Shown: positions 17,173 through 27,688, counted from the first letter of the stretch. The stretch is 64,000 bases of DNA from Vibrio sinus (GCF_023634645.1 NZ_JAMKMR010000015.1:1-64000); one strand, 5' to 3'. Translations and numbers: made by a program. The notes: generated by a model not told the origin, from the sequence alone.

Positions 17173-18260
17173 AACACGTCATGCTTTATTGCCGTTCTGG
17201 CTTTGAAAAGGAATGTGCAGGGGAAATACAAGATAAGGCTAACCACCTAGAAGTGTATGGATTTCCTCGAGCGAAAAATAACACCGGCTATGTGTTGTTT
17301 GAGTGTTATCAGGAGGGGGATGCTGACAGGTTAGTTAAAGACATTGATTTCAGCTCACTGATCTTCGCCCGACAAATGTTTGCCGTTGCTCATGAAGGTC
17401 GAGACTTGCCAACTGACGATAGAATCTCGCCTATTTTGCAAGCGTTGTCTGATGTGGAAGAATTACCGCGTTGTGGCGATCTTCGTATCGAAACCCCTGA
17501 CACTAATGAAGCTAAAGAACTGCTCAAATTTTGTCGTAAGTTTACGGTGCCCATGCGCCAAGCAATGAGAGGAAAAGGGCTCTTATATAAGAACGATAAT
17601 CCTAGCAAACCTGTTTTGCACATTTGTTTTGTTGCGCCGGGGCATTGCTACGTTGGCTATTCTTACCCAAAGAACAACTCGCCTTTCTTTATGGGCATCC
17701 CACGATTAAAGTTCCCAGCCGATGCGCCAAGCCGTTCCACATTAAAATTAGAAGAAGCGTTTCACGTATTTATTCCGAAAGAAGAGTGGGATGTGCGCCT
17801 GGCATCGGGCATGTGGGGAGTCGATTTAGGTGCTTGCCCAGGTGGCTGGACATATCAATTAGTGAAGCGCTCCATGTTCGTCCATGCCGTCGATAATGGC
17901 ATGATGGCCGATGGCTTAATGGAGACGGGGCAAGTGAAACACCATCAAGAAGATGGGTTTAAGTTTGAACCGGCGAAGAAAAATGTCACCTGGCTGATTT
18001 GTGATATGGTTGAAAAGCCATCTAGGGTCGCTCAGCTTATGGGAGAATGGCTGATTAAGGGATGGGCAAAAGAAGCGCTGTTCAACCTTAAGTTGCCAAT
18101 GAAAGGGCGTTATGACGAGGTATTGGAAGATATTGAAAATCTGCGCTATTTTCTCATTGAGCACGGTGTAAAGTTTAAGCTTCAAGCCAAACATCTGTAT
18201 CATGACCGCGAAGAAGTTACGGTCCATGTTCAGTGCTTATCGAATATATCCCCTAGGTAA
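17169..18260 (+). CDS. rlmM: 23S rRNA C2498 2'-O-methyltransferase RlmM
   Basis: A 363-residue SAM-dependent methyltransferase with an N-terminal THUMP-containing region and a C-terminal Rossmann domain. [16 protein letters not shown] is the SAM-binding motif, with the K-D-K-E-type residues in [12 protein letters not shown] and [13 protein letters not shown]. It methylates C2498 in helix 89 before ribosome assembly. It follows ygdD with a 4-bp overlap, as in E. coli. Confidence 0.96.
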   Translation: MKHVMLYCRSGFEKECAGEIQDKANHLEVYGFPRAKNNTGYVLFECYQEGDADRLVKDIDFSSLIFARQMFAVAHEGRDLPTDDRISPILQALSDVEELPRCGDLRIETPDTNEAKELLKFCRKFTVPMRQAMRGKGLLYKNDNPSKPVLHICFVAPGHCYVGYSYPKNNSPFFMGIPRLKFPADAPSRSTLKLEEAFHVFIPKEEWDVRLASGMWGVDLGACPGGWTYQLVKRSMFVHAVDNGMMADGLMETGQVKHHQEDGFKFEPAKKNVTWLICDMVEKPSRVAQLMGEWLIKGWAKEALFNLKLPMKGRYDEVLEDIENLRYFLIEHGVKFKLQAKHLYHDREEVTVHVQCLSNISPR

Positions 18261-18265
18261 GCGTA

Positions 18266-18305
18266 AGCATCTTATCTTGCCCTTATTCAGCATTGATAAG
18301 ATGCT
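18266..18305. repeat. 11-bp inverted repeat downstream of rlmM
   Basis: Perfect arms AGCATCTTATC and GATAAGATGCT with an 18-base loop, in the convergent rlmM/xni gap. No T-run follows, so termination is possible but unproven. Confidence 0.55.
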
Positions 18306-18316
18306 ACTGCATTGCT

Positions 18317-19087
18317 TTAGGGTGCTTGAAACCTGAGATCTTGTAAGTTAAATCCCAGTTCAATATCCGTTTTTAACATCGAGATCTGTTTGCAAGTTCT
18401 GGCAAGTTCAATGTGCTCGTGCAACTTTTTGCGATACTTACTTGCCAGCGCTTCCGCTTCAAACGCAGATTCAATTGAACCGAATTGGTTTAAAATCTCT
18501 TTGGCGGATTTTGGTCCAATTCCGGGCACGCCAGGTACTTGGCTAGAACTAATGCCAGCTAGCCCCCAAAAATCAGCCAACTGGCTTGGCATCACCCCAA
18601 ATTCTTTTTGTATGAAAGGTTCATCTAGCCAGCGATGTTGGAAATAATCGCGAATTTGCAATGTCGGTGATAGCAATTGGCAGTAACCTTTGTCCGTTGA
18701 AATAATAGTGACTTTCTCGTTGTGACTCGCGACTTTGACCGCCAAGGTTGCCACTAAATCGTCCGCTTCGTCGCCTTCAGATAGCAGAGAATCGATGCCA
18801 ATTTCCCACCAAGCTTGCTGGATATCGTCTAAACCTTTGCGTAACTCTTCTGGCATAGGTTTACGATTCATTTTGTATTCGGGATGCAGCTCGCCTCGCC
18901 ATCCTCTTTCCCGGTTTTCATGGTCGAACACAGCAATGATATGCGAAGGGTTGGACTCTTGAATGATTTTAGATAGCGTACGAGTCGTCGTCGTCGCGGT
19001 CCTGGCAATATCACTGGGATCCGGTTGAGCGGAATGAACTCGGCGAACAAGGTTTAGAGCGTCGATGATAACGAGATGGATGGGCAT
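18317..19087 (-). CDS. xni: Flap endonuclease Xni (ExoIX)
   Basis: A 256-residue 5'-nuclease-like protein of the FEN family, related to the 5' domain of DNA polymerase I. Visible metal-binding blocks are LVIIDALNLVRRVH, SEGDEADDLVATLA and STDKGYCQLL, followed by the helix-hairpin-helix VPGVPGIGPKSAKEIL. The short form with fewer acidic residues fits Xni rather than Pol I. It is next to ppnN (ygdH) and near rlmM, as in enterics. Confidence 0.94.
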   Translation of the reverse strand: MPIHLVIIDALNLVRRVHSAQPDPSDIARTATTTTRTLSKIIQESNPSHIIAVFDHENRERGWRGELHPEYKMNRKPMPEELRKGLDDIQQAWWEIGIDSLLSEGDEADDLVATLAVKVASHNEKVTIISTDKGYCQLLSPTLQIRDYFQHRWLDEPFIQKEFGVMPSQLADFWGLAGISSSQVPGVPGIGPKSAKEILNQFGSIESAFEAEALASKYRKKLHEHIELARTCKQISMLKTDIELGFNLQDLRFQAP

Positions 19088-19093
19088 ATTGAC

Positions 19094-19120
19094 ATAAAAA
19101 TAAGGGCCTTAGCCCTTATT
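19094..19120 (-). terminator. ppnN terminator
   Basis: A 9-bp stem AATAAGGGC/GCCCTTATT with a 4-base loop is followed on the minus strand by TTTTTATG. It lies between ppnN and xni. Confidence 0.75.
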
Positions 19121-19144
19121 GTATAACTAAGTGGCCTCAAGATA

Positions 19145-20521
19145 CTATTTATTAATACTTTCTTCTGTTGCCACTTTGTAGCAAGGGACGTAAGCCGTGC
19201 CTCCTGGGAGTTTCATACGATCTTGTACAACAAAATCTTTCAGCAGCCGGTCCATTTTCTTCATCAGCTCGCTGTCTCCATTAATAGTAAAAGGCCCGTT
19301 ACGTTCAATTTCTTGAATGCCCTCCGCTTTTACGTTACCTGCGACGATTCCGGAAAAGGCTTGGCGCAGCTTAGCAGCCAAGTTTTCAGGGCGCTGATTG
19401 AGGTGTAAATCCAAGTCAGCCATACTTTCGTGTGTGGGTTCGAAGGGAAGCTGAAACTCAGGCGCTATTTTTAATGACCAGTTAAAGCAATAAGCATCGC
19501 CAGTTTCTTTACGATATTGCCTAACGTCTGGCATTGCCTCACTCATGATTTGCGCAGCTCTAGCTGGATCATCAATGACGATTTGATAGTGTTTCTGTGC
19601 TTCTTCGCCTAACGTTTCACCAATAAAGCGATCTATCGATTGGAAATACTCTTTGCTCTCTTTTGGTCCAGTGAGCACGATGGGCAGTGGCATGCCTTGA
19701 TTTTCAGGGTGCATCATAATGCCAAGAATATATAACAGTTCCTCGGCAGTACCCGCACCTCCGGGGAAGATAATAATACCATGGGCCATTCTGACAAACG
19801 CTTCGAGACGTTTTTCAATGTCAGGCATGATGACCAATTCGTTCACTATTGGGTTAGGTGGCTCAGCGGCGATAATGGATGGCTCGGTCAAGCCAAAATA
19901 ACGTTGATCTGTGTACCTTTGTTGCGCATGACCGATGGCTGCGCCTTTCATAGGGCCTTCCATTGCTCCAGGGCCACATCCGGTACAGATGTTTAACTCG
20001 CGCAGTCCTAACTCATGGCCCACTTCGCGGGTGTATTGGTATTCGATATCGTTGATTGAATGTCCGCCCCAGCAAACGACAAGGTTCGGCTCTATGCCGG
20101 GAATGAGTGCGCCAGCGTTTCGTAGTATGCCAAAAACGAGGTTGGTGATGTGTGTCGCGTTGGTTAAGTTGAGCCTTTGATTGTCGGCTAAGTGCATATT
20201 GACGTAGACAATGTCTCTTAACACCGAGAACAGGTGCTCCTGAATACCCTTTATGATTTGACCGTCTACGAAGGCATGATCCGGCGGGTTACTAAGTTCT
20301 AATTTGATACCACGTTCACGACGTACGACATTGACATCAAACGAGCGATGTTTATCGAGCAGTTCCTTAGAGTTGTCTGTATGGCTGCCCGAGTTGAGCA
20401 CGGCGAGCGTACAGTTTCGGTAGAGTTGATAAAGTTCACTAGATGCGGTTTTTTTAAGGCGCTCAACTTCAAGTTGAGAAAGCAGATCCATACTGCCAGC
20501 TGGGCTAATATGAGTGATCAT
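19145..20521 (-). CDS. ppnN: Nucleotide 5'-monophosphate nucleosidase PpnN
   Basis: A 458-residue LOG-family nucleosidase (formerly YgdH) that releases bases from purine and pyrimidine nucleotides and is activated by (p)ppGpp in E. coli. The catalytic motif PGGAGTAEE sits in [21 protein letters not shown], with [16 protein letters not shown] earlier. The extra N- and C-terminal regions make the long PpnN form. The start is supported by AGGAGG just upstream. Confidence 0.95.
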   Translation of the reverse strand: MITHISPAGSMDLLSQLEVERLKKTASSELYQLYRNCTLAVLNSGSHTDNSKELLDKHRSFDVNVVRRERGIKLELSNPPDHAFVDGQIIKGIQEHLFSVLRDIVYVNMHLADNQRLNLTNATHITNLVFGILRNAGALIPGIEPNLVVCWGGHSINDIEYQYTREVGHELGLRELNICTGCGPGAMEGPMKGAAIGHAQQRYTDQRYFGLTEPSIIAAEPPNPIVNELVIMPDIEKRLEAFVRMAHGIIIFPGGAGTAEELLYILGIMMHPENQGMPLPIVLTGPKESKEYFQSIDRFIGETLGEEAQKHYQIVIDDPARAAQIMSEAMPDVRQYRKETGDAYCFNWSLKIAPEFQLPFEPTHESMADLDLHLNQRPENLAAKLRQAFSGIVAGNVKAEGIQEIERNGPFTINGDSELMKKMDRLLKDFVVQDRMKLPGGTAYVPCYKVATEESINK

Positions 20522-20713
20522 ATAGGCCTCCTTTTATTAGAATACTGAATACCCTTTAATCATTATGTAGACATATGTTTTAAGGGGGCATCAGTTAGCT
20601 TAGCAAACTCTATATTGTTAGGCATAGCTTGAAACCGTATTTCAAGGTTCAACATGAGAGCCAATCCCCAAACCGCTTTATTCAGGTACTCATAAAGGAT
20701 GAAATTTTAGCTT

Positions 20714-22021
20714 TTATAACCATATCAGTTGATTACCACTGCCGACTTTGAGCTGCTTGATACCAAGCTCTAGCCTGCCGAGGACATCATCTGGGGTATC
20801 GGAGTCTTTAAAACAGTCACTGAGAGCCGATAGGGTGATACGTATATTTTGATCGCGAAACTTGAAGGGAAGCAAGCTCACTTTCTTTTGTATCTTGGCG
20901 ATCAGCTTTTTATTGTGTTCATTGTCTTGATGGAGGAACATCAAGATAAATTGGTCGCCAGAAAAGCGAGCTAAGGTCGCCTGCTGATCCGTTTCTTTGG
21001 CGATAGTTTTTGCAACAATCCTGAGTGCTTTATCGCCAGCAGAGTTGCCAAACTTTTCATTAATTGCACCGAAGTTATCCGGATCTAAAATCGCTATTCT
21101 TAAATGATCTTGGGCTTTTATCCATCGGCTAAAAGCGACCTCTAATTTGTCTGTAAATGCGTTGCGGTTATACAGTTGGGTAAGCGGGTCCAGTAACGCC
21201 TTATGTTGTTGGTCTTCATACCGTTTTCGATAATCTTGCGTGGACTCTAACAATGATCCCATCTGGCTATTGTTTAACTTCATCTCTTCTAACATGGCAG
21301 CTTCGCGTGTGGTCGCTTCTTCTAACTGTTTGGATAAGTCAGAAATTTGCGCAAGCAAAGGTTCGACGTTTTTTTGCAACTGAGATAGGCTTTTGGCATT
21401 AGAAATTTCTGACTGCGTAGAAGAGACTAACCCATTGAGCTCTTTATTAATGCCTTGGCGTTGATGTAGTTCATCCTCAGCTTGATTTGAGGTTTGCTGA
21501 CTGGTGCTCAGTGCAGTGGTTAAGGCCGTGTTAACTTGTTCTAAAAATTGGAACGATGACTTTCTTTCTGCAACGGTTCCATCAATCACTAACTGTAGGG
21601 TTTCTAAAGTGTGCTGAATAACGAGCTCGGAGTCACTATCAAGTTCAATCTTCGCTCTAATGTCAGACAGCCTGTCGCCAATATCGCCACTAAAATCTAG
21701 CTTATCAATAACTTGTTGTAATTCACCCGATAGTATCTGATGGAGCTTGGCATGTTCACTTTGATGGGTAGGGCTAGTATGTAAGCTAGGGTTGGTGGTA
21801 AGAATTTTGACGGCTTTATCATATAAGGTAACCAGATTGATTGATTGCTCTATATTACGAGCCCCGTCTTTGGCCGCGTAATTGAGAATATCTTGCAGGT
21901 CTCGTTTAAGTTTGGGTGGCAGCGAATTCATTCGAAGCAGGGTTTCACCGCACTGAGTTATTTTTTCGTCGAGAAGCGTTGACTTAATATCCATTTGTCG
22001 CCTTTGGTACATCCTATCCAA
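20714..22021 (-). CDS. cdgG: Degenerate GGDEF-domain protein, CdgG-like
   Basis: A 435-residue cytoplasmic protein. Residues 1-280 form a long helical and coiled-coil sensor region with no transmembrane segment. The C-terminal GGDEF domain begins DPLTQLYNRNAF, but the signature is SGDQF in place of GGDEF, and the inhibitory RxxD is missing (DQQA at the equivalent place), so diguanylate cyclase activity is doubtful. Position between ppnN and a TPR protein before queF matches V. cholerae VC0900 (CdgG), a degenerate GGDEF regulator of rugosity, as I remember it. The symbol rests on that synteny. Confidence 0.72.
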   Translation of the reverse strand: MDRMYQRRQMDIKSTLLDEKITQCGETLLRMNSLPPKLKRDLQDILNYAAKDGARNIEQSINLVTLYDKAVKILTTNPSLHTSPTHQSEHAKLHQILSGELQQVIDKLDFSGDIGDRLSDIRAKIELDSDSELVIQHTLETLQLVIDGTVAERKSSFQFLEQVNTALTTALSTSQQTSNQAEDELHQRQGINKELNGLVSSTQSEISNAKSLSQLQKNVEPLLAQISDLSKQLEEATTREAAMLEEMKLNNSQMGSLLESTQDYRKRYEDQQHKALLDPLTQLYNRNAFTDKLEVAFSRWIKAQDHLRIAILDPDNFGAINEKFGNSAGDKALRIVAKTIAKETDQQATLARFSGDQFILMFLHQDNEHNKKLIAKIQKKVSLLPFKFRDQNIRITLSALSDCFKDSDTPDDVLGRLELGIKQLKVGSGNQLIWL

Positions 22022-22205
22022 GTTAGCTGTTGGGCTTTAATATAGCGGTTAGCTCATTGTTAGTATAGTCAATAGCAATTCAAGTGGTTACCACAAGTGT
22101 TTTTCTAACCGTTTGAATTTCTAAGCCCTAGATTAAAAGAATAGTTTGAACTTGCTCTCAACATCTCTCAATTTTCAATCAGATATTGGATGCTGTGCCC
22201 AATTT

Positions 22206-24485
22206 TTAGCTGTCTTTTAAGAGTTTTTTGATGCTCTCCTCGTTCTCAAATGAAGAGTGCACTTTTATCAGGCCTTGGCCTATGGAATGTTTGCAGGCTT
22301 TACGAATATCCCCAGTCGCTAAACTTGCTGCGGGGGCATTATCTATGGCTTTCAAATATATCCATTGACTGGCGTGTTCTTTCATACTTAAGGTACGCGC
22401 AGCGCTGGTCGACATCAGCAAAATATCAAGCAACTCTTGGTCGTTAATCGCGGTATACGCTCTAGGTAAAAAAGGATAATCAGCCATACCAACACGAATA
22501 ATGCGGTTTAGTGCTATCTGTGGCTCAAATTCATCGATCCAGCCTTGTACCTTGTTAAAGATCTCTTCTGGCGTAGCGGGTTTGTCCGCGTTCTTCTCAA
22601 TGTAAAGTAGGTTTGCATCTGAAAAGTGATAGATTCGAGCAGGTGCTTCAATCTTACCGCGTAGAAATTCACCAAACTTGCGCTCTAGCTTTAACCCTTC
22701 GCTGTAACCATGTTGAAGATACATGCTACGTAAAAAGGGAATATCTATCATGACAAACCGCAGTCGATCACTTAAGGGTTCATGAATGAGCTCGCCGATA
22801 TGCCATTTTTCAAAGGTCATACTACTTTGTTCCATCGACTCTGGAAGTTTCGCGTTTAGCATGCGTAGGTTTCTTAAACCAGAGCGAGAGTGGGCGAAAA
22901 GATCATCCTTAAGACGATTAATTTTTAGGCGCTGCTGGCGAACGATATCTCCGCGCCAAAAAATAAACACGGATAGGATTATGGCGATGACGGCTAAAAC
23001 CAGCGCGATTTTCTTAAACTTTTGATACTCATCGTAGGTGTTTTCCAGCACCTTTTTTTGACTGACAAGATGCAGAGTCTGTTCAATAAATTGCTTTTGC
23101 TGACGGAAATCATTTTCACTGACTGAGCTGAGATTTTTAAATCGAAGCTCTTCTAATTGGTTGTATTTTTTAAAATTATTTAGCGCGCTTTCATATTGTT
23201 TAGCTTGCTCATAGCCTCGATAAAGCAGGTAATAGGCTCTTTCCTCAAGTTTTATTCTTTGCCCAGGCTCGGCAAACTTCGCGTTGCTAAGTGCTAGCTT
23301 AGCTTGTTTAACCACCGTCGAAGAATGGTTATCTTCCAAGGCAAGCGCAGCTTTTAACAGTGCTGCGCGCGAGTTGAGATACGGGAAATTCGCATACTTG
23401 ATAAGGCTTTCAGCGTGGGCTAAGTAGCGTTTGGCTAAAGACTTATCGTGTAACTTCAGGTAGGTGGCCGCTAAGGACAATCTCACACTAGTAATTTGTT
23501 CGACACTGTCTTGCATGTTTTCATGGTCAATGACATTGAAGTAATGCACTAAGGCCAAATTGTATCTACCTTCTGAAAAGTAAATGTCCCCTAGCTGTTT
23601 TAATAGAGCAGGTAGTAAAGGAGTGTCTTCATAGTTATCGTAAAAATCAGCGGCTTGAGAAAGGTGATCAACGGCTTTGTCGAGTACTCCACGTTGATAA
23701 AATAGCTCACCTAGTAGTTGATTTATTGTTGCGAGTTGTACGCTGGCGTTGTTTTCTATCGCTATCCAGTAACCACTTAATAAATCTGACAATGCTTCAT
23801 TGTAAAGCCGATGAGACAAAAGAAATCTACCTGATGAAATATGGTAGTCGATAATCATATCTTCAGACTTGCTCTCGTTTGCGAGCATTTTTAGCTTGCT
23901 ATAAAGAGACTTAGCCAGCTCTACATTGCTGTCATAAGACGCAATTTCTGCGGAGAGTTTCAACAATTGATATTGAATTTTGTTTGCTAATGGGTCTTTT
24001 GGGTTTAAGCCACTAAACGTTTTTTGGATGTTTTGAATGCTGTCTTGAGCCACTTTTGAGTTGTGGTTTCTTAACCAATATAAGTGCGTATCTTGTATTT
24101 TGATCAGTAAACCCGAATAGGGTAGATCGTATTGCTTAGCCAAGTTTTCGGCTTTGACTAGCTGCTGGAAAGCGACGTTATAGTTACGCATGTTAAACTC
24201 GGCTTGCGCAATGATTTGTAACGCATCAATGGTTCCAACAGGGGTGCGAATACTGGTGTCAGCTTTATTGTGGGTAATCGGCGAAAAAGTTCGATTGGAT
24301 ATATTGGCTAGAGTTCGCTGGGTGAGATAATTATGAGCCAGCTTTTTCGATTGTTTTGGCAAAAAACCGAGCAGCTTATAGGCTTCTTCAAGTATTGGTG
24401 AAGCCGATGTTGTCGCTGCCAATACCGATCCAGATACGGGCAGAGCGAAGAGACAACATAAAATTACCCAGCGAATTCTTAGCAT
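22206..24485 (-). CDS. TPR membrane protein with decayed GGDEF-like C-terminus
   Basis: A 759-residue protein with a signal peptide (residues 1-23, ending SVLAA), about 450 residues of tetratricopeptide repeats in the periplasm (for example LALVHYFNVIDHENMQ and SALNNFKKYNQLEEL), a transmembrane helix (IALVLAVIAIILSVFIFW, about 490-508), and a cytoplasmic domain. The C-terminal domain resembles a GGDEF fold by position (RFVMIDIPFLRSMYLQHGYSEG, RIYHFSDANLLYI) but has no GGDEF motif. It could pass a periplasmic cue to a cytoplasmic partner, perhaps its CdgG-like neighbour. This is inference. Confidence 0.75.
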   Translation of the reverse strand: MLRIRWVILCCLFALPVSGSVLAATTSASPILEEAYKLLGFLPKQSKKLAHNYLTQRTLANISNRTFSPITHNKADTSIRTPVGTIDALQIIAQAEFNMRNYNVAFQQLVKAENLAKQYDLPYSGLLIKIQDTHLYWLRNHNSKVAQDSIQNIQKTFSGLNPKDPLANKIQYQLLKLSAEIASYDSNVELAKSLYSKLKMLANESKSEDMIIDYHISSGRFLLSHRLYNEALSDLLSGYWIAIENNASVQLATINQLLGELFYQRGVLDKAVDHLSQAADFYDNYEDTPLLPALLKQLGDIYFSEGRYNLALVHYFNVIDHENMQDSVEQITSVRLSLAATYLKLHDKSLAKRYLAHAESLIKYANFPYLNSRAALLKAALALEDNHSSTVVKQAKLALSNAKFAEPGQRIKLEERAYYLLYRGYEQAKQYESALNNFKKYNQLEELRFKNLSSVSENDFRQQKQFIEQTLHLVSQKKVLENTYDEYQKFKKIALVLAVIAIILSVFIFWRGDIVRQQRLKINRLKDDLFAHSRSGLRNLRMLNAKLPESMEQSSMTFEKWHIGELIHEPLSDRLRFVMIDIPFLRSMYLQHGYSEGLKLERKFGEFLRGKIEAPARIYHFSDANLLYIEKNADKPATPEEIFNKVQGWIDEFEPQIALNRIIRVGMADYPFLPRAYTAINDQELLDILLMSTSAARTLSMKEHASQWIYLKAIDNAPAASLATGDIRKACKHSIGQGLIKVHSSFENEESIKKLLKDS

Positions 24486-24498
24486 GTGTATTCAATCC

Positions 24499-25344
24499 CT
24501 ATTGACGAGCCATGCGAGTGTTTTGTTGTGGTTCTGCTTGTTCAGATGAGCGAAACGGGTTGATATCCAATCCACCACGGCGAGTATATCGAGCATATAC
24601 AGAAAGTTTAGACGGACTACAGTATTTCATGATGTCGGTATAAATACGTTCTACACATTGCTCATGAAATTCGTTGTGGTTGCGAAATGACACGAGATAT
24701 CTAAGCAAAGATTCTTGGTTAATTTTGTTGCCTTCGTAACAAATCTCCACACTTCCCCAGTCAGGCTGGTTGGTGATCAAGCAATTAGACTTTAACAAAT
24801 GGCTATGGAGGGACTCTTCAACCCACTCGTCACTGGTGGCGTCTTTGAGTATGGCAGCGTCAAATTCAAAGTCGTCAATCGTTATATTCTGCTCATCAAT
24901 ACACTCACCGGACATAGTCACAATGGGTTGGTTAGTGTAATGCGTGACTGGGTAGACGGAGACACTGACGTCACCTTGAGCACAGTTAGATAGGTCGTCT
25001 TTTAAGCGGCTTTGTACTTCATCCCAGCTGGAAAACTTGGTCTGATTATAACTGTTTAGGTACAGCTTAAATGATTTGGACTCAATGATGTTCACACTGG
25101 TTGCTGGGACGGAGACTTCCCCAATCGCCACTTGTGGAAGGCCATTGGCGTTGAGCCAAGATAGTTCATATAGCGTCCAGAGATCGCAGCCTTGAAATGG
25201 GATATCGTCGGTGAGATTGAGATCCGCTCGATTTAACTGGCGTGGTACAGGTTGGAGCAAGCTTGGGTCGTATTGATTTGCGTATTCGGTTTTTTGCCCA
25301 AGTGTTAGGTTAGCCAATTCTTTTGCGTTAGAGTATTTGCTCAT
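24499..25344 (-). CDS. queF: NADPH-dependent 7-cyano-7-deazaguanine reductase QueF
   Basis: A 281-residue type II (YqcD, bimodular) QueF that reduces preQ0 to preQ1 in queuosine synthesis. The catalytic cysteine is in [19 protein letters not shown], with [20 protein letters not shown] containing the substrate-binding Glu-His residues. The E(S/L)KS(F)K NADPH motif appears as [11 protein letters not shown]. The length is typical for the unimodal two-domain form. It is divergent from syd across 128 bp, as in many gammaproteobacteria. Confidence 0.96.
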   Translation of the reverse strand: MSKYSNAKELANLTLGQKTEYANQYDPSLLQPVPRQLNRADLNLTDDIPFQGCDLWTLYELSWLNANGLPQVAIGEVSVPATSVNIIESKSFKLYLNSYNQTKFSSWDEVQSRLKDDLSNCAQGDVSVSVYPVTHYTNQPIVTMSGECIDEQNITIDDFEFDAAILKDATSDEWVEESLHSHLLKSNCLITNQPDWGSVEICYEGNKINQESLLRYLVSFRNHNEFHEQCVERIYTDIMKYCSPSKLSVYARYTRRGGLDINPFRSSEQAEPQQNTRMARQ

Positions 25345-25472
25345 AAAATATTAAAGGTCAACAGACCTAAAGATTTGTTTTAGAATACGACAGATATTAC
25401 GAAATCTAGTCCAGTATGTCATTAGGGACAGCTATCAGACCCTAGTGTCACCTCACCATTTTGGAGAACAAC

Positions 25473-26018
25473 ATGGCCAGTAGCGCTGCCCAAGCTCTAT
25501 TTGACTTAAGTCATCGATATATACAGAGATATAAAATTACTCACGATTCACTACCAAGCAATGAAGAGCTGGCAGATATGGAATCGGAATGTGTACAAGA
25601 AACACGAGAGTCGCATGTGCTTTGGCAACCAGTTCAAAGAGAGCATTGGGCAAGCTTCGACAATGTAGAAAAAGGCATTGAAATTGACATTCATGATGAC
25701 ATTAAAGCCTTTTATTCTTGCCAATATAGCGCCGACATCCCCGTTGTGTGGCGGGGTGAATCTGCCACATTACTGCAAGTTTGGAGTGATGATGATTTCG
25801 TTCGTTTGCAAGAGAATATTCTAGGCCATTTGGTAACGCAGCGCCGGCTTAAACTTAAGCCAACCGTGTTTATTGCTACCACAGATAAAGATATGGAAGT
25901 CATCTCTATTTGCAACTTAACGGGCAACGTGTTGTGGGAAACACTAGGCTCGAAAAAACGGCAAGTACTGGCGGTGAGCCTAGAGGAATTCTTAAATGAC
26001 TTGGAGCCAGAAATTTAA
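25473..26018 (+). CDS. syd: SecY-interacting protein Syd
   Basis: A 181-residue Syd, a peripheral membrane protein that binds SecY and proofreads the translocon. The core PSNEELADMESECVQ and IEIDIHDDIKAFYSCQYSADIP are recognisable, and the concave acidic surface residues are retained. I chose ATG 25473 because the upstream in-frame TTG at 25461 overlaps the TTGGAGAAC ribosome-binding site. The DUF2310 gene follows 2 bp later. Confidence 0.93.
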   Translation: MASSAAQALFDLSHRYIQRYKITHDSLPSNEELADMESECVQETRESHVLWQPVQREHWASFDNVEKGIEIDIHDDIKAFYSCQYSADIPVVWRGESATLLQVWSDDDFVRLQENILGHLVTQRRLKLKPTVFIATTDKDMEVISICNLTGNVLWETLGSKKRQVLAVSLEEFLNDLEPEI

Positions 26019-26020
26019 CC

Positions 26021-26797
26021 ATGTATGTCGTTGAAATAGAGTTTGACTGTTTTGATAACACCACAGTCAGTGCGGTAGAAAGTGCCATCAACTCGCTAAT
26101 GGAAGCGCTACGTTATAACGGACAGGTACTGGGCCGAGAGTTTCCAATTGTAATGGGAGAGGGAGTGTTTACTGTTCGAGCGGTATGCCCTGAGGACGAC
26201 AGTCTTCATCCTAACTATCACTCCGACTTTGTTAAAAAATGCATAGAAAACTTATCACACGCTTGCCTGTTAGCGCCCAAAGTCCGTTTGCTTGGTAGAG
26301 ATCTGAATTCAGAACAGGCGGCAAGTGAAGGTGATCCAAACTGGCAAATTTTGTATACCACGTATGTGCATACCTGTTCTCCACTTCGAAGTGGGGAGAC
26401 CTTATTACCCATTCCTTTATACCGGAATCCTGCGACACTCAATGGTGACCATAAAGCGCTCATCAAGTGGCAAACAGAGTGGCAAGCGTGTGATGAAATT
26501 CAGATGGCTGGTGGATGTCGTGCCGAGCATGCTGTTTTGCATGAAATCTGCGATGTCGACAGTGTGCTGTTTAAGAGAGGAATGGGACTTAGAGGTCGTA
26601 TTGAATACTTAACTAAAATCCCGACTTATTACTATCAATACCGTGTCGGAGGTACTAGCTTTGCTGATGAGCAAGCAAGGCGCTGCCCAAGTTGTGGTGG
26701 TGAGTGGCTACAAGCCTCTCCAATACTGGACATTTTTCACTTTAAATGCGATGAATGCCGTATCGTATCTAATATGTCGTGGGATCATATCTCCTAG
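26021..26797 (+). CDS. DUF2310 family Zn-ribbon protein
   Basis: A 258-residue protein of the DUF2310 family, described as Zn-ribbon-containing and of unknown function. The C-terminal ribbon has CPSCGGEW and, 15 residues later, FKCDEC. The middle shows CSPLRSGETLLPIPLYR, a conserved block. It is coupled to syd with a 2-bp gap. Vibrio commonly has this gene after syd. Confidence 0.85.
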   Translation: MYVVEIEFDCFDNTTVSAVESAINSLMEALRYNGQVLGREFPIVMGEGVFTVRAVCPEDDSLHPNYHSDFVKKCIENLSHACLLAPKVRLLGRDLNSEQAASEGDPNWQILYTTYVHTCSPLRSGETLLPIPLYRNPATLNGDHKALIKWQTEWQACDEIQMAGGCRAEHAVLHEICDVDSVLFKRGMGLRGRIEYLTKIPTYYYQYRVGGTSFADEQARRCPSCGGEWLQASPILDIFHFKCDECRIVSNMSWDHIS

Positions 26798-26816
26798 TTT
26801 TCTTCTTAGTACAAAA

Positions 26817-26842
26817 AAGCCAGCGATTTGCGTCGCTGGCTT
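26817..26842. terminator. Bidirectional terminator between DUF2310 gene and metQ
   Basis: A 10-bp stem AAGCCAGCGA/TCGCTGGCTT with a 6-base loop. On the minus strand a T6 tract follows, so it chiefly ends metNIQ. Confidence 0.8.
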
Positions 26843-26881
26843 AGTGAAAACCGTTACCCTATTTTAGGACGAGGCAATGTT

Positions 26882-27688
26882 TTACCAACCTTTCACGACC
26901 CCGCCGTGGAAGATTTTCATTGCAGCATCGTATACCGTATTGGTTTGGTATGCCTTAACAAACTCTTGCACCTTTTTAGAGTCTACGTTGTCTTGACGTG
27001 CAACAATCAAGTTTACATATGGTGAGTCTTTGTCTTCGACAAAAATACCGTCTTTTTGTGGCGTTAGATTGATAGAGCTGGCAAAGGTTGTATTGATCAC
27101 TGCGATGGTGACATCATCAAGTGCACGCGGTAACTGAGCCGCATCGAGAGCGATGATTTTCAGGTGCTTTGGATTGCTGACAATGTCTTGAATCGTTGCG
27201 TTTAGTCCAGAGCCAGTGCGTAGCTTGATCAGACCTTGCTGCTGAAGCAGCAATAAAGAACGACCTAGGTTCGTTGGGTCGTTAGGTATCGCAATCTGAT
27301 CGCCATCTTTTAGTTGATCAAGTGACTTAATCTTCTTCGAGTATCCAGCAATTGGGTAAACAAATGTTTTACCTGCAATGGCAAGTTTGTAGCCGCGGGT
27401 TTTCATTTGTTGATCGAGATACGGCTTGTGCTGGAAAGCGTTCGCATCAATTGAGCCATCAGCTAGCGCAGCGTTCGGAGTCACATAATCGGTAAAGGTC
27501 ACCAATTTAACGTCTAGGCCGTATTTCTCTTTAGCTACTTTTGCTGCTACTTCAGCGACTTGTGCTTCAGCTCCAGCCATGACGCCTACTTTCAATACAT
27601 TATCGTTTTTCTTGTCGCCGCAGCCAGTAAGGATCAAAGCTGAGGCTACTGTGGCAACGGCCAGTAAGCGTTTAAGGTTAAATTTCAT
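26882..27688 (-). CDS. metQ: Methionine ABC transporter substrate-binding lipoprotein MetQ
   Basis: A 268-residue NlpA-family lipoprotein that binds D- and L-methionine in the periplasm. The lipobox ALILTGCGD gives an acylated Cys near residue 23. Family motifs are YGLDVKLVTFTDYVTPNAALADGSIDANAFQHKPYL-like and IPNDPTNLGRSLLLLQ. It is the third gene of metN-metI-metQ. Confidence 0.97.
   Translation of the reverse strand: MKFNLKRLLAVATVASALILTGCGDKKNDNVLKVGVMAGAEAQVAEVAAKVAKEKYGLDVKLVTFTDYVTPNAALADGSIDANAFQHKPYLDQQMKTRGYKLAIAGKTFVYPIAGYSKKIKSLDQLKDGDQIAIPNDPTNLGRSLLLLQQQGLIKLRTGSGLNATIQDIVSNPKHLKIIALDAAQLPRALDDVTIAVINTTFASSINLTPQKDGIFVEDKDSPYVNLIVARQDNVDSKKVQEFVKAYQTNTVYDAAMKIFHGGVVKGW

Noticed and set aside
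26232-26466. Minus-strand frames opposite the DUF2310 gene
   Set aside because: Shadow frames without ribosome-binding sites; the plus strand encodes a recognisable Zn-ribbon protein.
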